DNA of 64,000 nt from Microbaculum marinisediminis (lineage in GTDB: Bacteria > Pseudomonadota > Alphaproteobacteria > Rhizobiales > Tepidamorphaceae): positions 496,001 through 560,000 of the forward strand of contig NZ_JALIDZ010000001.1 in NCBI RefSeq assembly GCF_025397915.1. Direction: 5' to 3'. The notes under the pieces are model-generated. The model was not told where the DNA came from, ran no database searches, and saw only the letters and a program-made list of their open reading frames with translations. This document shows positions 40,285 to 49,706 of the stretch, piece after piece. A program made the translations under genes and the position numbers. Position 1 is the first letter of the stretch, and each line of letters starts with the position of its first letter.

Positions 40285-43200
40285 GCGCGAGGCCTCCGCG
40301 CCGATCCGCTTCTTCGTCCGACACCGCAACGCCTCGAACCTGCTGATGGCGATGATGGTGCTGTTCGGCGTCATCGGCATCTTCCAGCTCAACACGCAGC
40401 TGTTCCCGTCCACCGACATTCCGCGCATCTCGGTGTCGATCGCCTGGCCGGGGGCGAGCGCGGAGGATGTCGAGAAGAACATCCTGCACGCGGTGGAGCC
40501 GGAGCTGCGCTATCTCGACGATATCGAGAAGGTCACCTCCTACGCCCGCGAGGGCGCGGCCTCGATCACGCTCGAATTTTCGGTCGGCGCCGACATGCAG
40601 AAGGCGCTGTCGGAGGTCGAGTCGGCGGTGTCCGGCGTCACGACGCTGCCGGAGGATTCCGAGACGCCGAGCGTGCGCCGGACGATCTGGTACGAAGGCG
40701 TCGCCAACATCTCCCTGTCCGGGCCCTTCAGCGAAACGGCGCTGAAGGCCTACGCCAAGGAGATCCGCGACGGATTGCTGGCGGCCGGCATCGACAAGGT
40801 CGACCTGGTCGGCTTCCGCAAGCCTGAGGTCTGGATCGACGTGCCCGAACGCGAGCTGCGCCGGCTCGGCGTGACGCTGTCCGATATCGCCACGCGCGTC
40901 TCCACCGCGACCCAGGACCGGCCCTCCGGCACGCTGGAAGGCGCAGTGGAAAAGCAGCTGCGCTCGCTCGGCGACGGCACCAGCGCGGAGGAGATCGCGG
41001 CGATCGAAACGGTCTCGCGCGAGACCGGCGAAAAGGTGCTGCTGCGCGAGATCGCCACGGTCCACGACGCCTTCGAGCAGGACCAGACGGCGGGCTACAG
41101 CGGCGGCAATCGCGCGATCGAGCTGCAGGTCGAGCGCTCCACGACGGCCGACACGCTGGAGACGGCGGCGATCCTGGAGACCTATCTCGACGAAATCCGC
41201 CCGACGCTGCCGCCGACGCTCAAGCTCGAGGTCTACGATGTTCGCGCCTCGAGCCTCGTCGATCGCATCAACCTGCTGGTCAAGAACGGCCTGTCCGGCC
41301 TGGTGCTGGTCGTCATCATCCTGTTCGTGTTCCTGAACGCGCGCATCGCCTTCTGGGTCGCCGTCGGCGTGCCGACGGCGATGATGGCGACCCTGGGCTT
41401 CATGTGGGTCACGGGCCAGTCGATCAACATGATGTCGCTGTTCGCCCTAATCATGTGCCTCGGCATCGTGGTCGACGACGCCATCGTGGTCGGCGAACAT
41501 ACCGCCACGCGCTACGCCATGGGCGACGATCCGGTGCTGGCCGCCGAACGGGGCACGGGCCAGATGATGTGGCCGGTGATCGCCTCGGTGCTGACCACCC
41601 AGGTCGCCTTCTTCCCGCTCACCATGATCCGCGACGTCGTCGGCCAGATCATGGGCGCGCTGCCGCTGGTGGTGATCGCCGTGCTGGTGGCGAGCCTTGT
41701 GGAGTGCCTACTCATCCTGCCCGGCCATCTGCGCCACAGCCTGACGTCGATGCGCGCCGAGCCCGGACGCTTCCGGCGCGCCTTCGACGCCGGCTTCGCG
41801 CGCCTGCGCGACGGGCCCTTCCGCAGGCTGGTCGCGCTGTCGTTCCGCTGGCGCTACACCACCGTCGCCCTGTCGCTGGCCAGCCTGATCCTGGCGGCCG
41901 GCCTCATCGCCGGCGGCCGCGTCGGCTTCCAGTTCTTCCCGACCGCGGAGCCGGAAAACATCACCGCCCGCCTCACCTTCGCCGCCGGCACGCCGGAGGA
42001 CCAGGTGATCGCCGGGGTCGAGCAGGTCGAGGCGGCCTTGCGCAAGGCCGAGCTGACCCTCGCCCCCGAGGACGAGACACTCGTGGTCGCCACCTTCGCC
42101 ACCGTCGGCCGGTCCGGTTTCTCGCGCGGCATGAACTTCGCCGAGGTCGACGCCCAGCTCACGGTCTCGGAAAAGCGCACGGTGCGCACGAGCGACATCA
42201 CGACGGCCTGGCGTCAGGCGATGCCCAGCATTCCCGGCCTGGAGACGGCGACCATCTCGGGACGGCGCGGCGGACCGCCCGGCCGCGACATCGACATCCG
42301 GCTGACCGGCGCGCCGACCGAGGTGCTGAAACAGGCGGCGCTGGAAATCCGCGAGGTCGTCGGCGGCTTCCCGGGCGTCTCCGCCGTCGACGACGACCTG
42401 CCCTACGGGAAGCCGGAAATCGTGATGACGCTGACGCCGCGCGGCGCGGCGCTCGGCTTCACCGCCGAAAGCGTCGGCCAGCAGGTTCGCAACGCCTTCG
42501 AGGGCGCCATCGCCCGGCGCGTGCCCGCCGGCGACGAGGAGGTGACGATCCGGGTGCGCCGGGTGCAGGCGGTGCCCGGCCTCGCCGCGCTCGGCAACCT
42601 GTCGCTGCGCGCGCCCTCCGGCGAGTTCGTGCCGCTGTCGGAGATCGTCAATCTGACCGAGAAGCAGGGCTATGCGATCATCCAGCGCATCGACGGGGCG
42701 ACGGCGGTCTCGGTGACCGCCGATGTCGACCAGGACGTCACGACGAATGTCGAGCTCGTCAGCGCGCTGGACGCCGGGCCCCTCGCCGCGGTCACGTCCA
42801 GGTACGGCATCAGCTACCAGTTCTCGGGCCGCGAGGAGGAACGGGCGCGGTCCTTCGAGGACCTGCGGTTCGGCGCCGTCATCTCGCTCGGCGCGATCTA
42901 CCTGATCCTGGCCTGGGTGTTCGCCAGCTACGGCCGGCCGCTGGCGGTGATGATCATCATCCCGTTCGGCCTGACCGGCGCGGTGATCGGGCACATGGTG
43001 ATGGGCGTGCCGCTGACCATCCTGTCGATGATGGGCCTGCTCGGCCTCTCCGGCATCCTGGTCAACGATTCGATCATCCTGGTGTCGCGCCTCGACGAAC
43101 GCCTGTCGACGGGCGAACCGTTGCCCGACGCCGCCGTCAGCGCCTCCTGCGACCGCCTGCGCGCGGTGCTGCTGACCTCGCTGACGACGATCGGCGGCCT

Positions 43201-43402
43201 GATGCCGCTCCTGTTCGAAACGAGTCTGCAGGCCCAGTTCCTGATCCCGATGGCGGTTACGCTGGTGTTCGGCCTGGCGGTGGCGACCTGCTTCGTGCTG
43301 TTCCTGGTGCCGGCGATCATCGGCATCGGCGACGACATAGCGCGTGCCGGCGGTGCCTACATGCGGCTGGGACGGCGCCCGACCGCCACGCCGGCGGAGT
43401 GA
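40277..43402 (+). CDS. RND efflux pump, inner-membrane permease
   Basis: A 1041-residue RND (HAE-type) proton antiporter with 12 predicted helices and two large periplasmic loops. The proton-relay aspartates in TM4 are present (CLGIVVDDAIVVGEHTATR), while the TM10 lysine of AcrB is replaced (GLSGILVNDSIILVSRLDER), as in many non-AcrB members. A TTIGGLMPLLFETS motif closes TM11. Substrate unknown; no outer-membrane factor or regulator lies alongside. Confidence 0.95.
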   Translation: MAEREASAPIRFFVRHRNASNLLMAMMVLFGVIGIFQLNTQLFPSTDIPRISVSIAWPGASAEDVEKNILHAVEPELRYLDDIEKVTSYAREGAASITLEFSVGADMQKALSEVESAVSGVTTLPEDSETPSVRRTIWYEGVANISLSGPFSETALKAYAKEIRDGLLAAGIDKVDLVGFRKPEVWIDVPERELRRLGVTLSDIATRVSTATQDRPSGTLEGAVEKQLRSLGDGTSAEEIAAIETVSRETGEKVLLREIATVHDAFEQDQTAGYSGGNRAIELQVERSTTADTLETAAILETYLDEIRPTLPPTLKLEVYDVRASSLVDRINLLVKNGLSGLVLVVIILFVFLNARIAFWVAVGVPTAMMATLGFMWVTGQSINMMSLFALIMCLGIVVDDAIVVGEHTATRYAMGDDPVLAAERGTGQMMWPVIASVLTTQVAFFPLTMIRDVVGQIMGALPLVVIAVLVASLVECLLILPGHLRHSLTSMRAEPGRFRRAFDAGFARLRDGPFRRLVALSFRWRYTTVALSLASLILAAGLIAGGRVGFQFFPTAEPENITARLTFAAGTPEDQVIAGVEQVEAALRKAELTLAPEDETLVVATFATVGRSGFSRGMNFAEVDAQLTVSEKRTVRTSDITTAWRQAMPSIPGLETATISGRRGGPPGRDIDIRLTGAPTEVLKQAALEIREVVGGFPGVSAVDDDLPYGKPEIVMTLTPRGAALGFTAESVGQQVRNAFEGAIARRVPAGDEEVTIRVRRVQAVPGLAALGNLSLRAPSGEFVPLSEIVNLTEKQGYAIIQRIDGATAVSVTADVDQDVTTNVELVSALDAGPLAAVTSRYGISYQFSGREEERARSFEDLRFGAVISLGAIYLILAWVFASYGRPLAVMIIIPFGLTGAVIGHMVMGVPLTILSMMGLLGLSGILVNDSIILVSRLDERLSTGEPLPDAAVSASCDRLRAVLLTSLTTIGGLMPLLFETSLQAQFLIPMAVTLVFGLAVATCFVLFLVPAIIGIGDDIARAGGAYMRLGRRPTATPAE

Positions 43403-43469
43403 CGCGTATCCCGACCGTGGTTCGCGGCGCGCTCCCACCCCTGAGGGTTTCGGCGTTTCGGGCCCTCGG

Positions 43470-43513
43470 CCCTCATCCCGAGGCGGCGGCGACGCGGCCG
43501 TCTCGAAGGATGA
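43470..43513. repeat. Alphaproteobacterial intergenic palindromic repeat
   Basis: CCCTCATCCCGAGG at 43470-43483 and CTCGAAGGATGA at 43502-43513 flank a GC-rich centre and form an imperfect hairpin. The layout (CCTCATCC-CGAGG...CGTCTCGAAGGATGA) is that of the short repeats scattered through Hyphomicrobiales genomes. It lies between the convergent RND and trkH genes and may act as a two-way terminator. Confidence 0.65.
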
Positions 43514-43519
43514 ACGCGA

Positions 43520-44968
43520 TCACCGCCGCCAGAACGCCGGGATGAACAGCACCAGCACAGTGAAGACCTCCAGGCGGCCGATCAGCATGGCGATCGCCAG
43601 CAGCCATTTGGCTCCGTCGGGCAGCGGCGCGAAATTGCCGGACGGGCCGATGATCGGGCCGAGCCCCGGCCCGACATTGGAGATGGCGGTGGCGGCGCCG
43701 GAAATCGCCGTGATCGAATCGAGGCCCATCAGGCTCAAGGCCACGCTGATGACCGCGAAGCTGGCCAGGAACAGGAAGACGAAGCTGAGAACGGCGGCGG
43801 AGACGTTGTCGGGTAGCGGGCGGCCGTTGTAGCGCTTCACGAACACGCCGGACGGGTAGACGATCCGCCGGGCATGCTGACGGATGTCCTTGAGCAGCAC
43901 GACGACGCGGAACACCTTGATGCCGCAGGACGTCGAGCCGGCACAGCCGCCGATAAACGTCGCCGACAGGAAGATGCCCGCCGCCAGCGGCCCCCAGGTG
44001 CCGTAATCGACGGAGGCGTAGCCGGTGCCGGTCATGATCGAGGTGACGTTGAAGATCGCCTCGCGGAAGCGGATGGCGCCGGCATGCACCGTCTCCTGGT
44101 CCTCGGACAGCCAGGCGAGCACGGACAACAACAGCAGGATCAGGAAAAAGGCGCGCACCTGCTCGTCGCGGATCATCACCAGCGGCCGGCCCTGAATGGC
44201 GCGCACATACAGCAGGAAGGGCAGCGATCCGGCGATCATGAAGACGACGCTGACCCATTCCACCGCCGGCGACGCGAACGCGCCGATGGAGGCGTCGCGC
44301 GAGGAGAATCCGCCGGTGGCGACCGTCGTCATGGCGTGCATGACGGCATCGGAGATCTCCATGCCGGCAAAGCCGTAGGAGATCGCGCACAGTCCCGTCA
44401 GGCCGACGAACAGCGCGGTGAGCGATCCGGAGATCTGGGCGGCGCGCGGCAGGATCTTGTCGGGGGTGTCGAAGGCCTCGGCCTTGAACAGCTGCATGCC
44501 GCCGATCTGCAGCATCGGCAGCACCGCCACCGCCATGACGACGATGCCGAGACCGCCCAGCCACTGCAGGAAGGACCGCCAGAACAGGATGCCGGGCGGG
44601 GCGTTGTCGAGCCCGACGATGACGGTCGACCCGGTGGTCGTCAGCCCGGACATCGCCTCGAAGAAAGCGTCCGTATAGCTCATGTCGAGGCGCGACCAGG
44701 TGAACGGCAGCGCCGCGAAGGCGGCGGCGACCACCCAGACCGAGGTCGTCAGCACGAACGCCTCGCGCAGGCCCAGCCGCACCTTCGCGCCCCGGCACGT
44801 CACCCACATGGCGATGCCGATGAACACGGTGATCATCGAGGAGGCGAGGAAGACGACCCAGTCGTCGCTGGCGAACAGGACGTCGACCAGGGCGGGCAGC
44901 AGCATGGCGCAGCCGAGCGTCGCCAGCAGCACGCCGATGACAAGAAAGATCGGTCGGAAATCGAGCAA
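43520..44968 (-). CDS. trkH: TrkH-family potassium uptake protein
   Basis: A 482-residue K+ channel-like transporter subunit. The four filter loops are visible: SGLTTTGST, TTVATGGFSSRD, TSIMTGTGYASVD and AISNVGPGLG. It needs a cytoplasmic NAD/ATP-binding TrkA partner, not found in the window. It starts 33 bp after apaG and probably shares the metZ-apaG transcript. Confidence 0.95.
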   Translation of the reverse strand: MLDFRPIFLVIGVLLATLGCAMLLPALVDVLFASDDWVVFLASSMITVFIGIAMWVTCRGAKVRLGLREAFVLTTSVWVVAAAFAALPFTWSRLDMSYTDAFFEAMSGLTTTGSTVIVGLDNAPPGILFWRSFLQWLGGLGIVVMAVAVLPMLQIGGMQLFKAEAFDTPDKILPRAAQISGSLTALFVGLTGLCAISYGFAGMEISDAVMHAMTTVATGGFSSRDASIGAFASPAVEWVSVVFMIAGSLPFLLYVRAIQGRPLVMIRDEQVRAFFLILLLLSVLAWLSEDQETVHAGAIRFREAIFNVTSIMTGTGYASVDYGTWGPLAAGIFLSATFIGGCAGSTSCGIKVFRVVVLLKDIRQHARRIVYPSGVFVKRYNGRPLPDNVSAAVLSFVFLFLASFAVISVALSLMGLDSITAISGAATAISNVGPGLGPIIGPSGNFAPLPDGAKWLLAIAMLIGRLEVFTVLVLFIPAFWRR

Positions 44969-45001
44969 CGGTTACCGCTCAGTCGAGGAACAGCGATCGG
45001 G

Positions 45002-45394
45002 TCAGTTGATGGTCGGTATGACGCCCGGACTGTCAAGCGAGAAAGCGGGAACCTCCGCAAGGAAACGGTCGCCGGCCATGGTGCGCATTTCGTAGGTCCC
45101 CGACATCATGCCCGACGGAGTCGCGAGCGGAACGCCGCTGGTATAGCGGAAGGAGTCGCCGGGATCGAGCACCGGCTGCTCGCCGACCACGCCGGGGCCC
45201 TGCACCTCGAAGGTCTTGCCGAGCGCGTCGACGATGCGCCAGTGCCGGTTGACGAGCTGCACCGTCTCCGCGCCGGTGTTCACGATCTCGATCGTGTAGG
45301 TCCAGAAATAGGCGCCGGCCTCCAGGGCCGAGCGTTCCTCGCTGAACGCCGGCTCGACCGTCACCTCGATGCCGCGGGTCGTTGCTCGATACAT
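45002..45394 (-). CDS. apaG: ApaG protein
   Basis: A 130-residue ApaG with the fibronectin-like fold (YFWTYTIEIVNTGAETVQLVNRHWRIVD) and the glycine motif GPGVVGEQPVLDPGDSF, closing with GTYEMRT. Linked in enterobacteria to cobalt/magnesium resistance; the biochemical role is unsettled. ATG 45394 (MYRATTRGIEVTVEPAF) matches the family start. Second gene of metZ-apaG-trkH. Confidence 0.94.
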   Translation of the reverse strand: MYRATTRGIEVTVEPAFSEERSALEAGAYFWTYTIEIVNTGAETVQLVNRHWRIVDALGKTFEVQGPGVVGEQPVLDPGDSFRYTSGVPLATPSGMMSGTYEMRTMAGDRFLAEVPAFSLDSPGVIPTIN

Positions 45395-45497
45395 GGGCAC
45401 GATATTAAGGCCTGTGCGGGAATTGGCCATGGCCCGGCGGCGGACCGGGCACCGGTTTGCGCCCGGGTGTGGCATGTTGGCCAGCCCGGTGGGCTTT

Positions 45498-46706
45498 CTA
45501 GACGGCCGCCGCCGCCCGCGCCAGGTCGTTCTCCAGGTCGCGCGGGTGCTCCAGACCGACCGACAGGCGCAGCATGCCGTCGCCGATTCCCAGCGCCGCG
45601 CGCGCCTCCGGCGTCAGACGCTGGTGGGTGGTGGTCGCGGGATGGGTGACCAGGCTCCTGGCGTCGCCCAGATTGTTGGAGATCTTCACGATGTTCAGCG
45701 CGTTGGCGAAGCGGAAGGCGCCGGCCTTGCCGTCCTCCACCTCGAAGGCGACCATCGGACCGCCATTGGCCATCTGCCGGATCGCGACGTCGACCTGGGG
45801 ATGGTCGGGCCGGCCGGGATGGATGACCTTGCGGATGCCGGGCTGGTCGGCAAGGAAGGCGGCGATCCGCACGGCGCTGGCGCAATGCCGCTCGACGCGA
45901 AGCGCCAGCGTTTCCAGGCCCTTGAGCATCACCCACGCGTTGAACGGGCTCAGCGAGGGGCCGGTGTGGCGGTAGAAGTCCTTGAGCTCGTTGGCGATGA
46001 AGTCCTCGCTCGACAGGATCACGCCGCCGAGACAACGGCCCTGCCCGTCGATGTGCTTCGTCGCCGAATACACCACCACGTCCGCGCCCAGTTTCAGCGG
46101 CCGCTGGCCGAGCGGCGTGGCGAAGACGTTGTCGACCACCAGCCGTGCCCCGGCGTCGTGGGCGATCGCGGCGATGGCCGCGATATCGAGCACGTCGAGC
46201 GTCGGATTGGTCGGCGTCTCCAGGAAGAACACCTTGGTCTCCGGGCGGACCGCCATCGCCCACTGGTCGAGATCGGTGCCGTCGACCAGGGTGCAGGACA
46301 CGCCGTAGCGCGGCAGCAGGTCCTCGACGACATAGAGGCAGGAGCCGAACAGGGCGCGGGAGGCGACGACGTGGTCGCCGGCCTTGAGCTGGCACAGCAG
46401 CGCGGCGGTGACCGCGGCCATGCCGCTGGCCGTCGCCCGGGCCGCATCGGCGCCCTCGATCAGCGCCATGCGCTTTTCGAACATGGCGACGGTCGGGTTG
46501 GCGTAGCGCGAATAGACGAATCCGTCCACTTCGCCCTTGAAGCGGGCTTCCGCCGCCTCGGCGCTGTCGTAGACAAAGCCGGAATTGAGGAAAACCGCCT
46601 CCGACGTCTCGCCGAAGCCGGAGCGCACGGTCCCGCCATGGACCAGCAGGGTGTCGAGGCCGAGGGTATCCTCGGACGCGGTCAGGGGATCAAAACGTTC
46701 GTTCAT
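45498..46706 (-). CDS. metZ: O-succinylhomoserine sulfhydrylase
   Basis: A 402-residue Cys/Met-metabolism PLP enzyme that makes homocysteine directly from O-succinylhomoserine and sulfide. PLP lysine in YSATKHIDGQGRCLGG; other motifs YSRYANPTVAMFE, SGMAAVTAALL and FLETPTNPTLDV. ATG 46706 has GGAGG ten bases upstream. The leader contains a SAM-II riboswitch, which marks this gene as methionine-regulated. Confidence 0.95.
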   Translation of the reverse strand: MNERFDPLTASEDTLGLDTLLVHGGTVRSGFGETSEAVFLNSGFVYDSAEAAEARFKGEVDGFVYSRYANPTVAMFEKRMALIEGADAARATASGMAAVTAALLCQLKAGDHVVASRALFGSCLYVVEDLLPRYGVSCTLVDGTDLDQWAMAVRPETKVFFLETPTNPTLDVLDIAAIAAIAHDAGARLVVDNVFATPLGQRPLKLGADVVVYSATKHIDGQGRCLGGVILSSEDFIANELKDFYRHTGPSLSPFNAWVMLKGLETLALRVERHCASAVRIAAFLADQPGIRKVIHPGRPDHPQVDVAIRQMANGGPMVAFEVEDGKAGAFRFANALNIVKISNNLGDARSLVTHPATTTHQRLTPEARAALGIGDGMLRLSVGLEHPRDLENDLARAAAAV

Positions 46707-46778
46707 TGCCGTCCTCCAACGGGAGGGCCGGGACAAAAAATCCCGATGGCCAAATGGCGCACCGGGCTCTTCGACCCG

Positions 46779-46836
46779 GCCTTTTAGCGATTTGTTTTAC
46801 GTGGCTGCAAGCCGGCCGGCCCAAATCACCACGAAT
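46779..46836 (-). ncRNA. SAM-II riboswitch in metZ leader
   Basis: Read on the minus strand, the leader holds CGTGGTGATTTG, then GGCTTGCAGCCACGT, AAACAAATC and GCTAAAA, the conserved SAM-II core in order. CGTGG pairs with CCACG (P1) and GATTTG with CAAATC (pseudoknot P2). A CCGGG/CCCGG hairpin (46763-46780) lies between it and the ribosome site and could form part of the switch. SAM binding would hide the start of metZ. Confidence 0.9.
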
Positions 46837-46927
46837 GAAGGGGACTACGTATCGCCGTGACGCCTTGGCGTCAAGCGCCGGCTCGGCTAGTACCTGACGG
46901 ACGACACAACGGACAGGGGCGCCGGCG

Positions 46928-48058
46928 ATGGGCGAAACGGGCGAGAACACCAACACGGCGGCCAGCGACCGGGCGCCCGGCATCCTGCCGGCCGAGGCGA
47001 TCCGGCGGCTGGTCGACAATCGCCAGGTCATCCCCGGCGGCGACCTTGCCGCCGACCAGATCCAGCCGGCGAGCCTCGATCTCAGGCTCGGCCGCACCGC
47101 CTACCGGGTGCGCGCCAGCTTCCTGCCCGGCCCCAACCGCACGGTGCGCGACCGGCTCGACCTCCTCGGCCTGCACAAGATCGACCTGACCCAGGGCGCG
47201 GTTCTGGAGACCGGCTGCGTCTATATCGTGCCGCTTTTGGAAGAGGTGCGGCTGCCGGCCCATCTCGCCGCCGACGCCAACCCGAAGAGCTCGACGGGAC
47301 GGCTTGATATCTTCACCCGGGTCATCACCGACAACGCCCGGGCCTTCGACAAGGTGGAAAGCGGCTATCACGGGCCGCTCTATCTGGAGATCAGCCCGCG
47401 CACCTTCCCGATCCTGGTGCGGACCGGTTCGCGGCTTGCCCAGATCCGCTTCCGCCGCGGCCATGCGCTGCTGTCCGACCACGAGACCCTGGAACTGCAC
47501 GAGGCCGAACGGCTGGTGGATTCGGATACGCCGGATATCACCGGCGGTATCGCCGTCAGTGTCGACCTCGCCGGCAAGGTCGGCCTCGTCGGCTACCGCG
47601 CCAAGCGGCATACGGCGGTTGTCGACGTCGACAAGCGGGCGGGCTACGACGTGCTCGACTTCTGGGAGCCGGTGGAGACACGGCACGGCGGATCACTGAT
47701 CCTCGACCCGAACGAGTTCTACATCCTCGCCTCCAAGGAAGCGGTGCACGTGCCGCCGACCTACGCCGCCGAGATGGTGCCGTTCGATCCGCTGGTCGGC
47801 GAGTTCCGCGTCCACTACGCCGGCTTCTTCGATCCCGGCTTCGGCCATGCCGCCGCCGGGGGCCACGGCTCCAAGGCGGTACTTGAGGTCAGGAGCCGCG
47901 ACGTGCCGTTCATCATCGAGGACGGCCAGATCGTCGGCCGCCTCGTTTACGAACGCCTGACGGAACGGCCCGGGGCGCTCTACGGCACCGATATCGGCTC
48001 GCACTACCAGGCGCAGGGCCTGAAGCTGTCGAAGCACTTCCACCTGCCGACGCACTGA
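46928..48058 (+). CDS. dcd: 2'-deoxycytidine triphosphate deaminase, long alphaproteobacterial form
   Basis: A 376-residue dCTP deaminase supplying dUTP for thymidylate synthesis. It is about twice the length of the E. coli enzyme and made of two dUTPase-like halves, the form found in Hyphomicrobiales. Visible segments: QIQPASLDLRLG, ADANPKSSTGRLDIFTRVI, SGYHGPLYLEISPRTFPILV in the first half; YILASKEAVHVPPTYAAEM and HYAGFFDPGFGH in the second. Divergent from metZ. Confidence 0.92.
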   Translation: MGETGENTNTAASDRAPGILPAEAIRRLVDNRQVIPGGDLAADQIQPASLDLRLGRTAYRVRASFLPGPNRTVRDRLDLLGLHKIDLTQGAVLETGCVYIVPLLEEVRLPAHLAADANPKSSTGRLDIFTRVITDNARAFDKVESGYHGPLYLEISPRTFPILVRTGSRLAQIRFRRGHALLSDHETLELHEAERLVDSDTPDITGGIAVSVDLAGKVGLVGYRAKRHTAVVDVDKRAGYDVLDFWEPVETRHGGSLILDPNEFYILASKEAVHVPPTYAAEMVPFDPLVGEFRVHYAGFFDPGFGHAAAGGHGSKAVLEVRSRDVPFIIEDGQIVGRLVYERLTERPGALYGTDIGSHYQAQGLKLSKHFHLPTH

Positions 48059-48096
48059 GGGCCGGTCAGCCGATCGGCCATGCCGGCCGGCGCTGG

Positions 48097-48116
48097 AATC
48101 CCGCTTTCGCGGGATT
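48097..48116. repeat. Short palindromic hairpin between dcd and tetR
   Basis: AATCCCGC-TTTC-GCGGGATT, a perfect 8-bp stem with a four-base loop and no T-run. It lies between convergent genes and resembles another short repeat common in GC-rich alphaproteobacteria; it may stop transcription from both sides. Confidence 0.55.
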
Positions 48117-48222
48117 GAGCGGGAGAGGAACGGCCGCCCGCGACCGTACGCGCCCGTGACGGCCTCGCGCGCGGCATCCGCTGCTCGTTGCCACACGCAA
48201 CGGGCCGCGACCGGCTCCAAGC

Positions 48223-48840
48223 CTAGGCGCTGTGGGCGGTGATCAGGTCTTCGGACAGCGCGACGAAACGGCAGGCCGGGCCGCCGTGGCCCTCGCTCTG
48301 GATGTTCACGCGGGCGCCCTCGAGAATCAGGAAGATCCCGTCGGCGACGAGCTGAGGATCGCGCAGGCCTGCGGCCATGCACAGGTCGAGAACATGGGCG
48401 CGCAACGCGCGCTTGTGGTTTTCGATGACGCAACGGGCGGGATGCTCGGTCTCCGGGATCTGGACACCGGCATTGGCGATCGCGCAGCCGCGCGATCCCG
48501 GATCGGAAATCTCACCGGCCATGCGCTGGACCCAGGCGCGCAGCTGCGCGAGCGGATCGCCGGGATGGGCGGCGGCGATGCACGCCCAGACGGCCTCGTC
48601 TTCCTCGGCGAAGCGGCGCAGATATTCCGCTACCAGCTCGTCCTTGGACGAAAAGTGCCGGTACAGCGTCATCTTGTTGGTCTGCGCGGCCTCCGCGATC
48701 GCCTCGACGCCGACCGCGCGGATCCCCTGCCGATAGAACAGGTCGCGCGCCGCGGCCAGGATCCGCTCGCGTGGCGGCGTATCCGGGCGCGCCTTCGCGG
48801 GCTCGGCAACGGTCGCTGCGTCGGTTCTCGGTTCGGCCAT
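48223..48840 (-). CDS. TetR-family repressor
   Basis: A 205-residue TetR regulator. The HTH is VGVEAIAEAAQTNKMTLYRHFSSKDELVAEYLRRF (residues ~40-75) after ERILAAARDLFYRQGIRAVG. It is divergent from the azoreductase gene, and the gap holds paired palindromes of TetR-operator type. It probably represses itself and the azoreductase until a quinone, nitro- or azo-like ligand binds. Confidence 0.92.
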   Translation of the reverse strand: MAEPRTDAATVAEPAKARPDTPPRERILAAARDLFYRQGIRAVGVEAIAEAAQTNKMTLYRHFSSKDELVAEYLRRFAEEDEAVWACIAAAHPGDPLAQLRAWVQRMAGEISDPGSRGCAIANAGVQIPETEHPARCVIENHKRALRAHVLDLCMAAGLRDPQLVADGIFLILEGARVNIQSEGHGGPACRFVALSEDLITAHSA

Positions 48841-48905
48841 GAACGAATCCGCCTTTCTGGCAACTCCCCAGACATAGCAGTGGCCGGCCCCCTCTTGACA
48901 AGGGT

Positions 48906-48945
48906 GTTACCGGTCAGTACCTAAATGTCGGTACCGATCGGTAAC
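48906..48945. promoter_or_regulatory. Twin TetR operator between tetR and azoreductase
   Basis: TACCGATCGGTA (48932-48943) is a perfect 12-bp palindrome and TACCGGTCAGTA (48908-48919) an imperfect copy 24 bp upstream. Together they form a symmetrical 40-bp unit with outer arms GTTACCG/CGGTAAC centred at 48925.5. The position between divergent genes and the spacing fit TetR dimer binding. Confidence 0.8.
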
Positions 48946-48997
48946 ATATAGCGATACGCCCCCTGCCAAGCAAGCGAAACAACCGGAAAACACAGCC

Positions 48998-49627
48998 ATG
49001 ACCAATATTCTATTCGTCACCACCAGCCCCCGCGGCGCGGACTCGCTGTCGACGAAGGTCGCCCAGACCCTGCTCGACGATCTCGAGGCGACCCATCCCG
49101 CCGCCCGCGTGGTTACCCGCGACCTGGGCACCGATCCCCTGCCGCACCTGGGCCCGGACCTGCTGGGCGGCTTCTTCGCTCCCGAGGACGCGCGCACGGC
49201 CGAGCAGAAGGCCGCCGCCGCGCTGTCGGACGACCTGGTGGCCGAACTCAAGGCCGCGGATATCGTCGTCCTCGCCTCCGCGATGATCAACTTCACCATC
49301 ACCTCAACGCTGAAGTCGTGGCTCGATCACCTGGCCCGCGCCGGCCAGACGTTCCGCTACACCGAGGACGGCCGGCCCGAAGGCCTCGTGACCGGCAAGA
49401 AGGTCTATGTCGTGCTCGCCACCGGCGGCATCTACTCGGCCGCGCCCGGCGACGCGTTCGACTTCCAGGCGCCCTATCTCAAGCACATGCTCGGCTTCAT
49501 GGGGCTGACCGACGTCGAGATCATCCGTGTGGAAGGCTCGATCTTCAGCCCGGAGGCCGCCGAGAACGCGGTTGCGGCCGCCACCGCCCAGGCCCGCACG
49601 GTCGCCCAGCAGGCCGAGGCCGCCTGA
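48998..49627 (+). CDS. azoR: FMN-dependent NADH azoreductase
   Basis: A 209-residue flavodoxin-like quinone/azo reductase of the AzoR type. FMN contacts are visible in TTSPRGADSLSTKVAQTLLDDL, SAMINFTITSTLKSWLDHLARAGQTFRYTEDG and LATGGIYS. It reduces quinones and azo compounds with NAD(P)H. Controlled by the divergent TetR. Confidence 0.92.
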   Translation: MTNILFVTTSPRGADSLSTKVAQTLLDDLEATHPAARVVTRDLGTDPLPHLGPDLLGGFFAPEDARTAEQKAAAALSDDLVAELKAADIVVLASAMINFTITSTLKSWLDHLARAGQTFRYTEDGRPEGLVTGKKVYVVLATGGIYSAAPGDAFDFQAPYLKHMLGFMGLTDVEIIRVEGSIFSPEAAENAVAAATAQARTVAQQAEAA

Positions 49628-49706
49628 CGCCCAGGCGCTCGGCAGCACCGCCCCGCGGAAAGGCGTCGCACTCGTCCTGCGGCGCCTTTCCTCCTATCTT
49701 CCCCGC

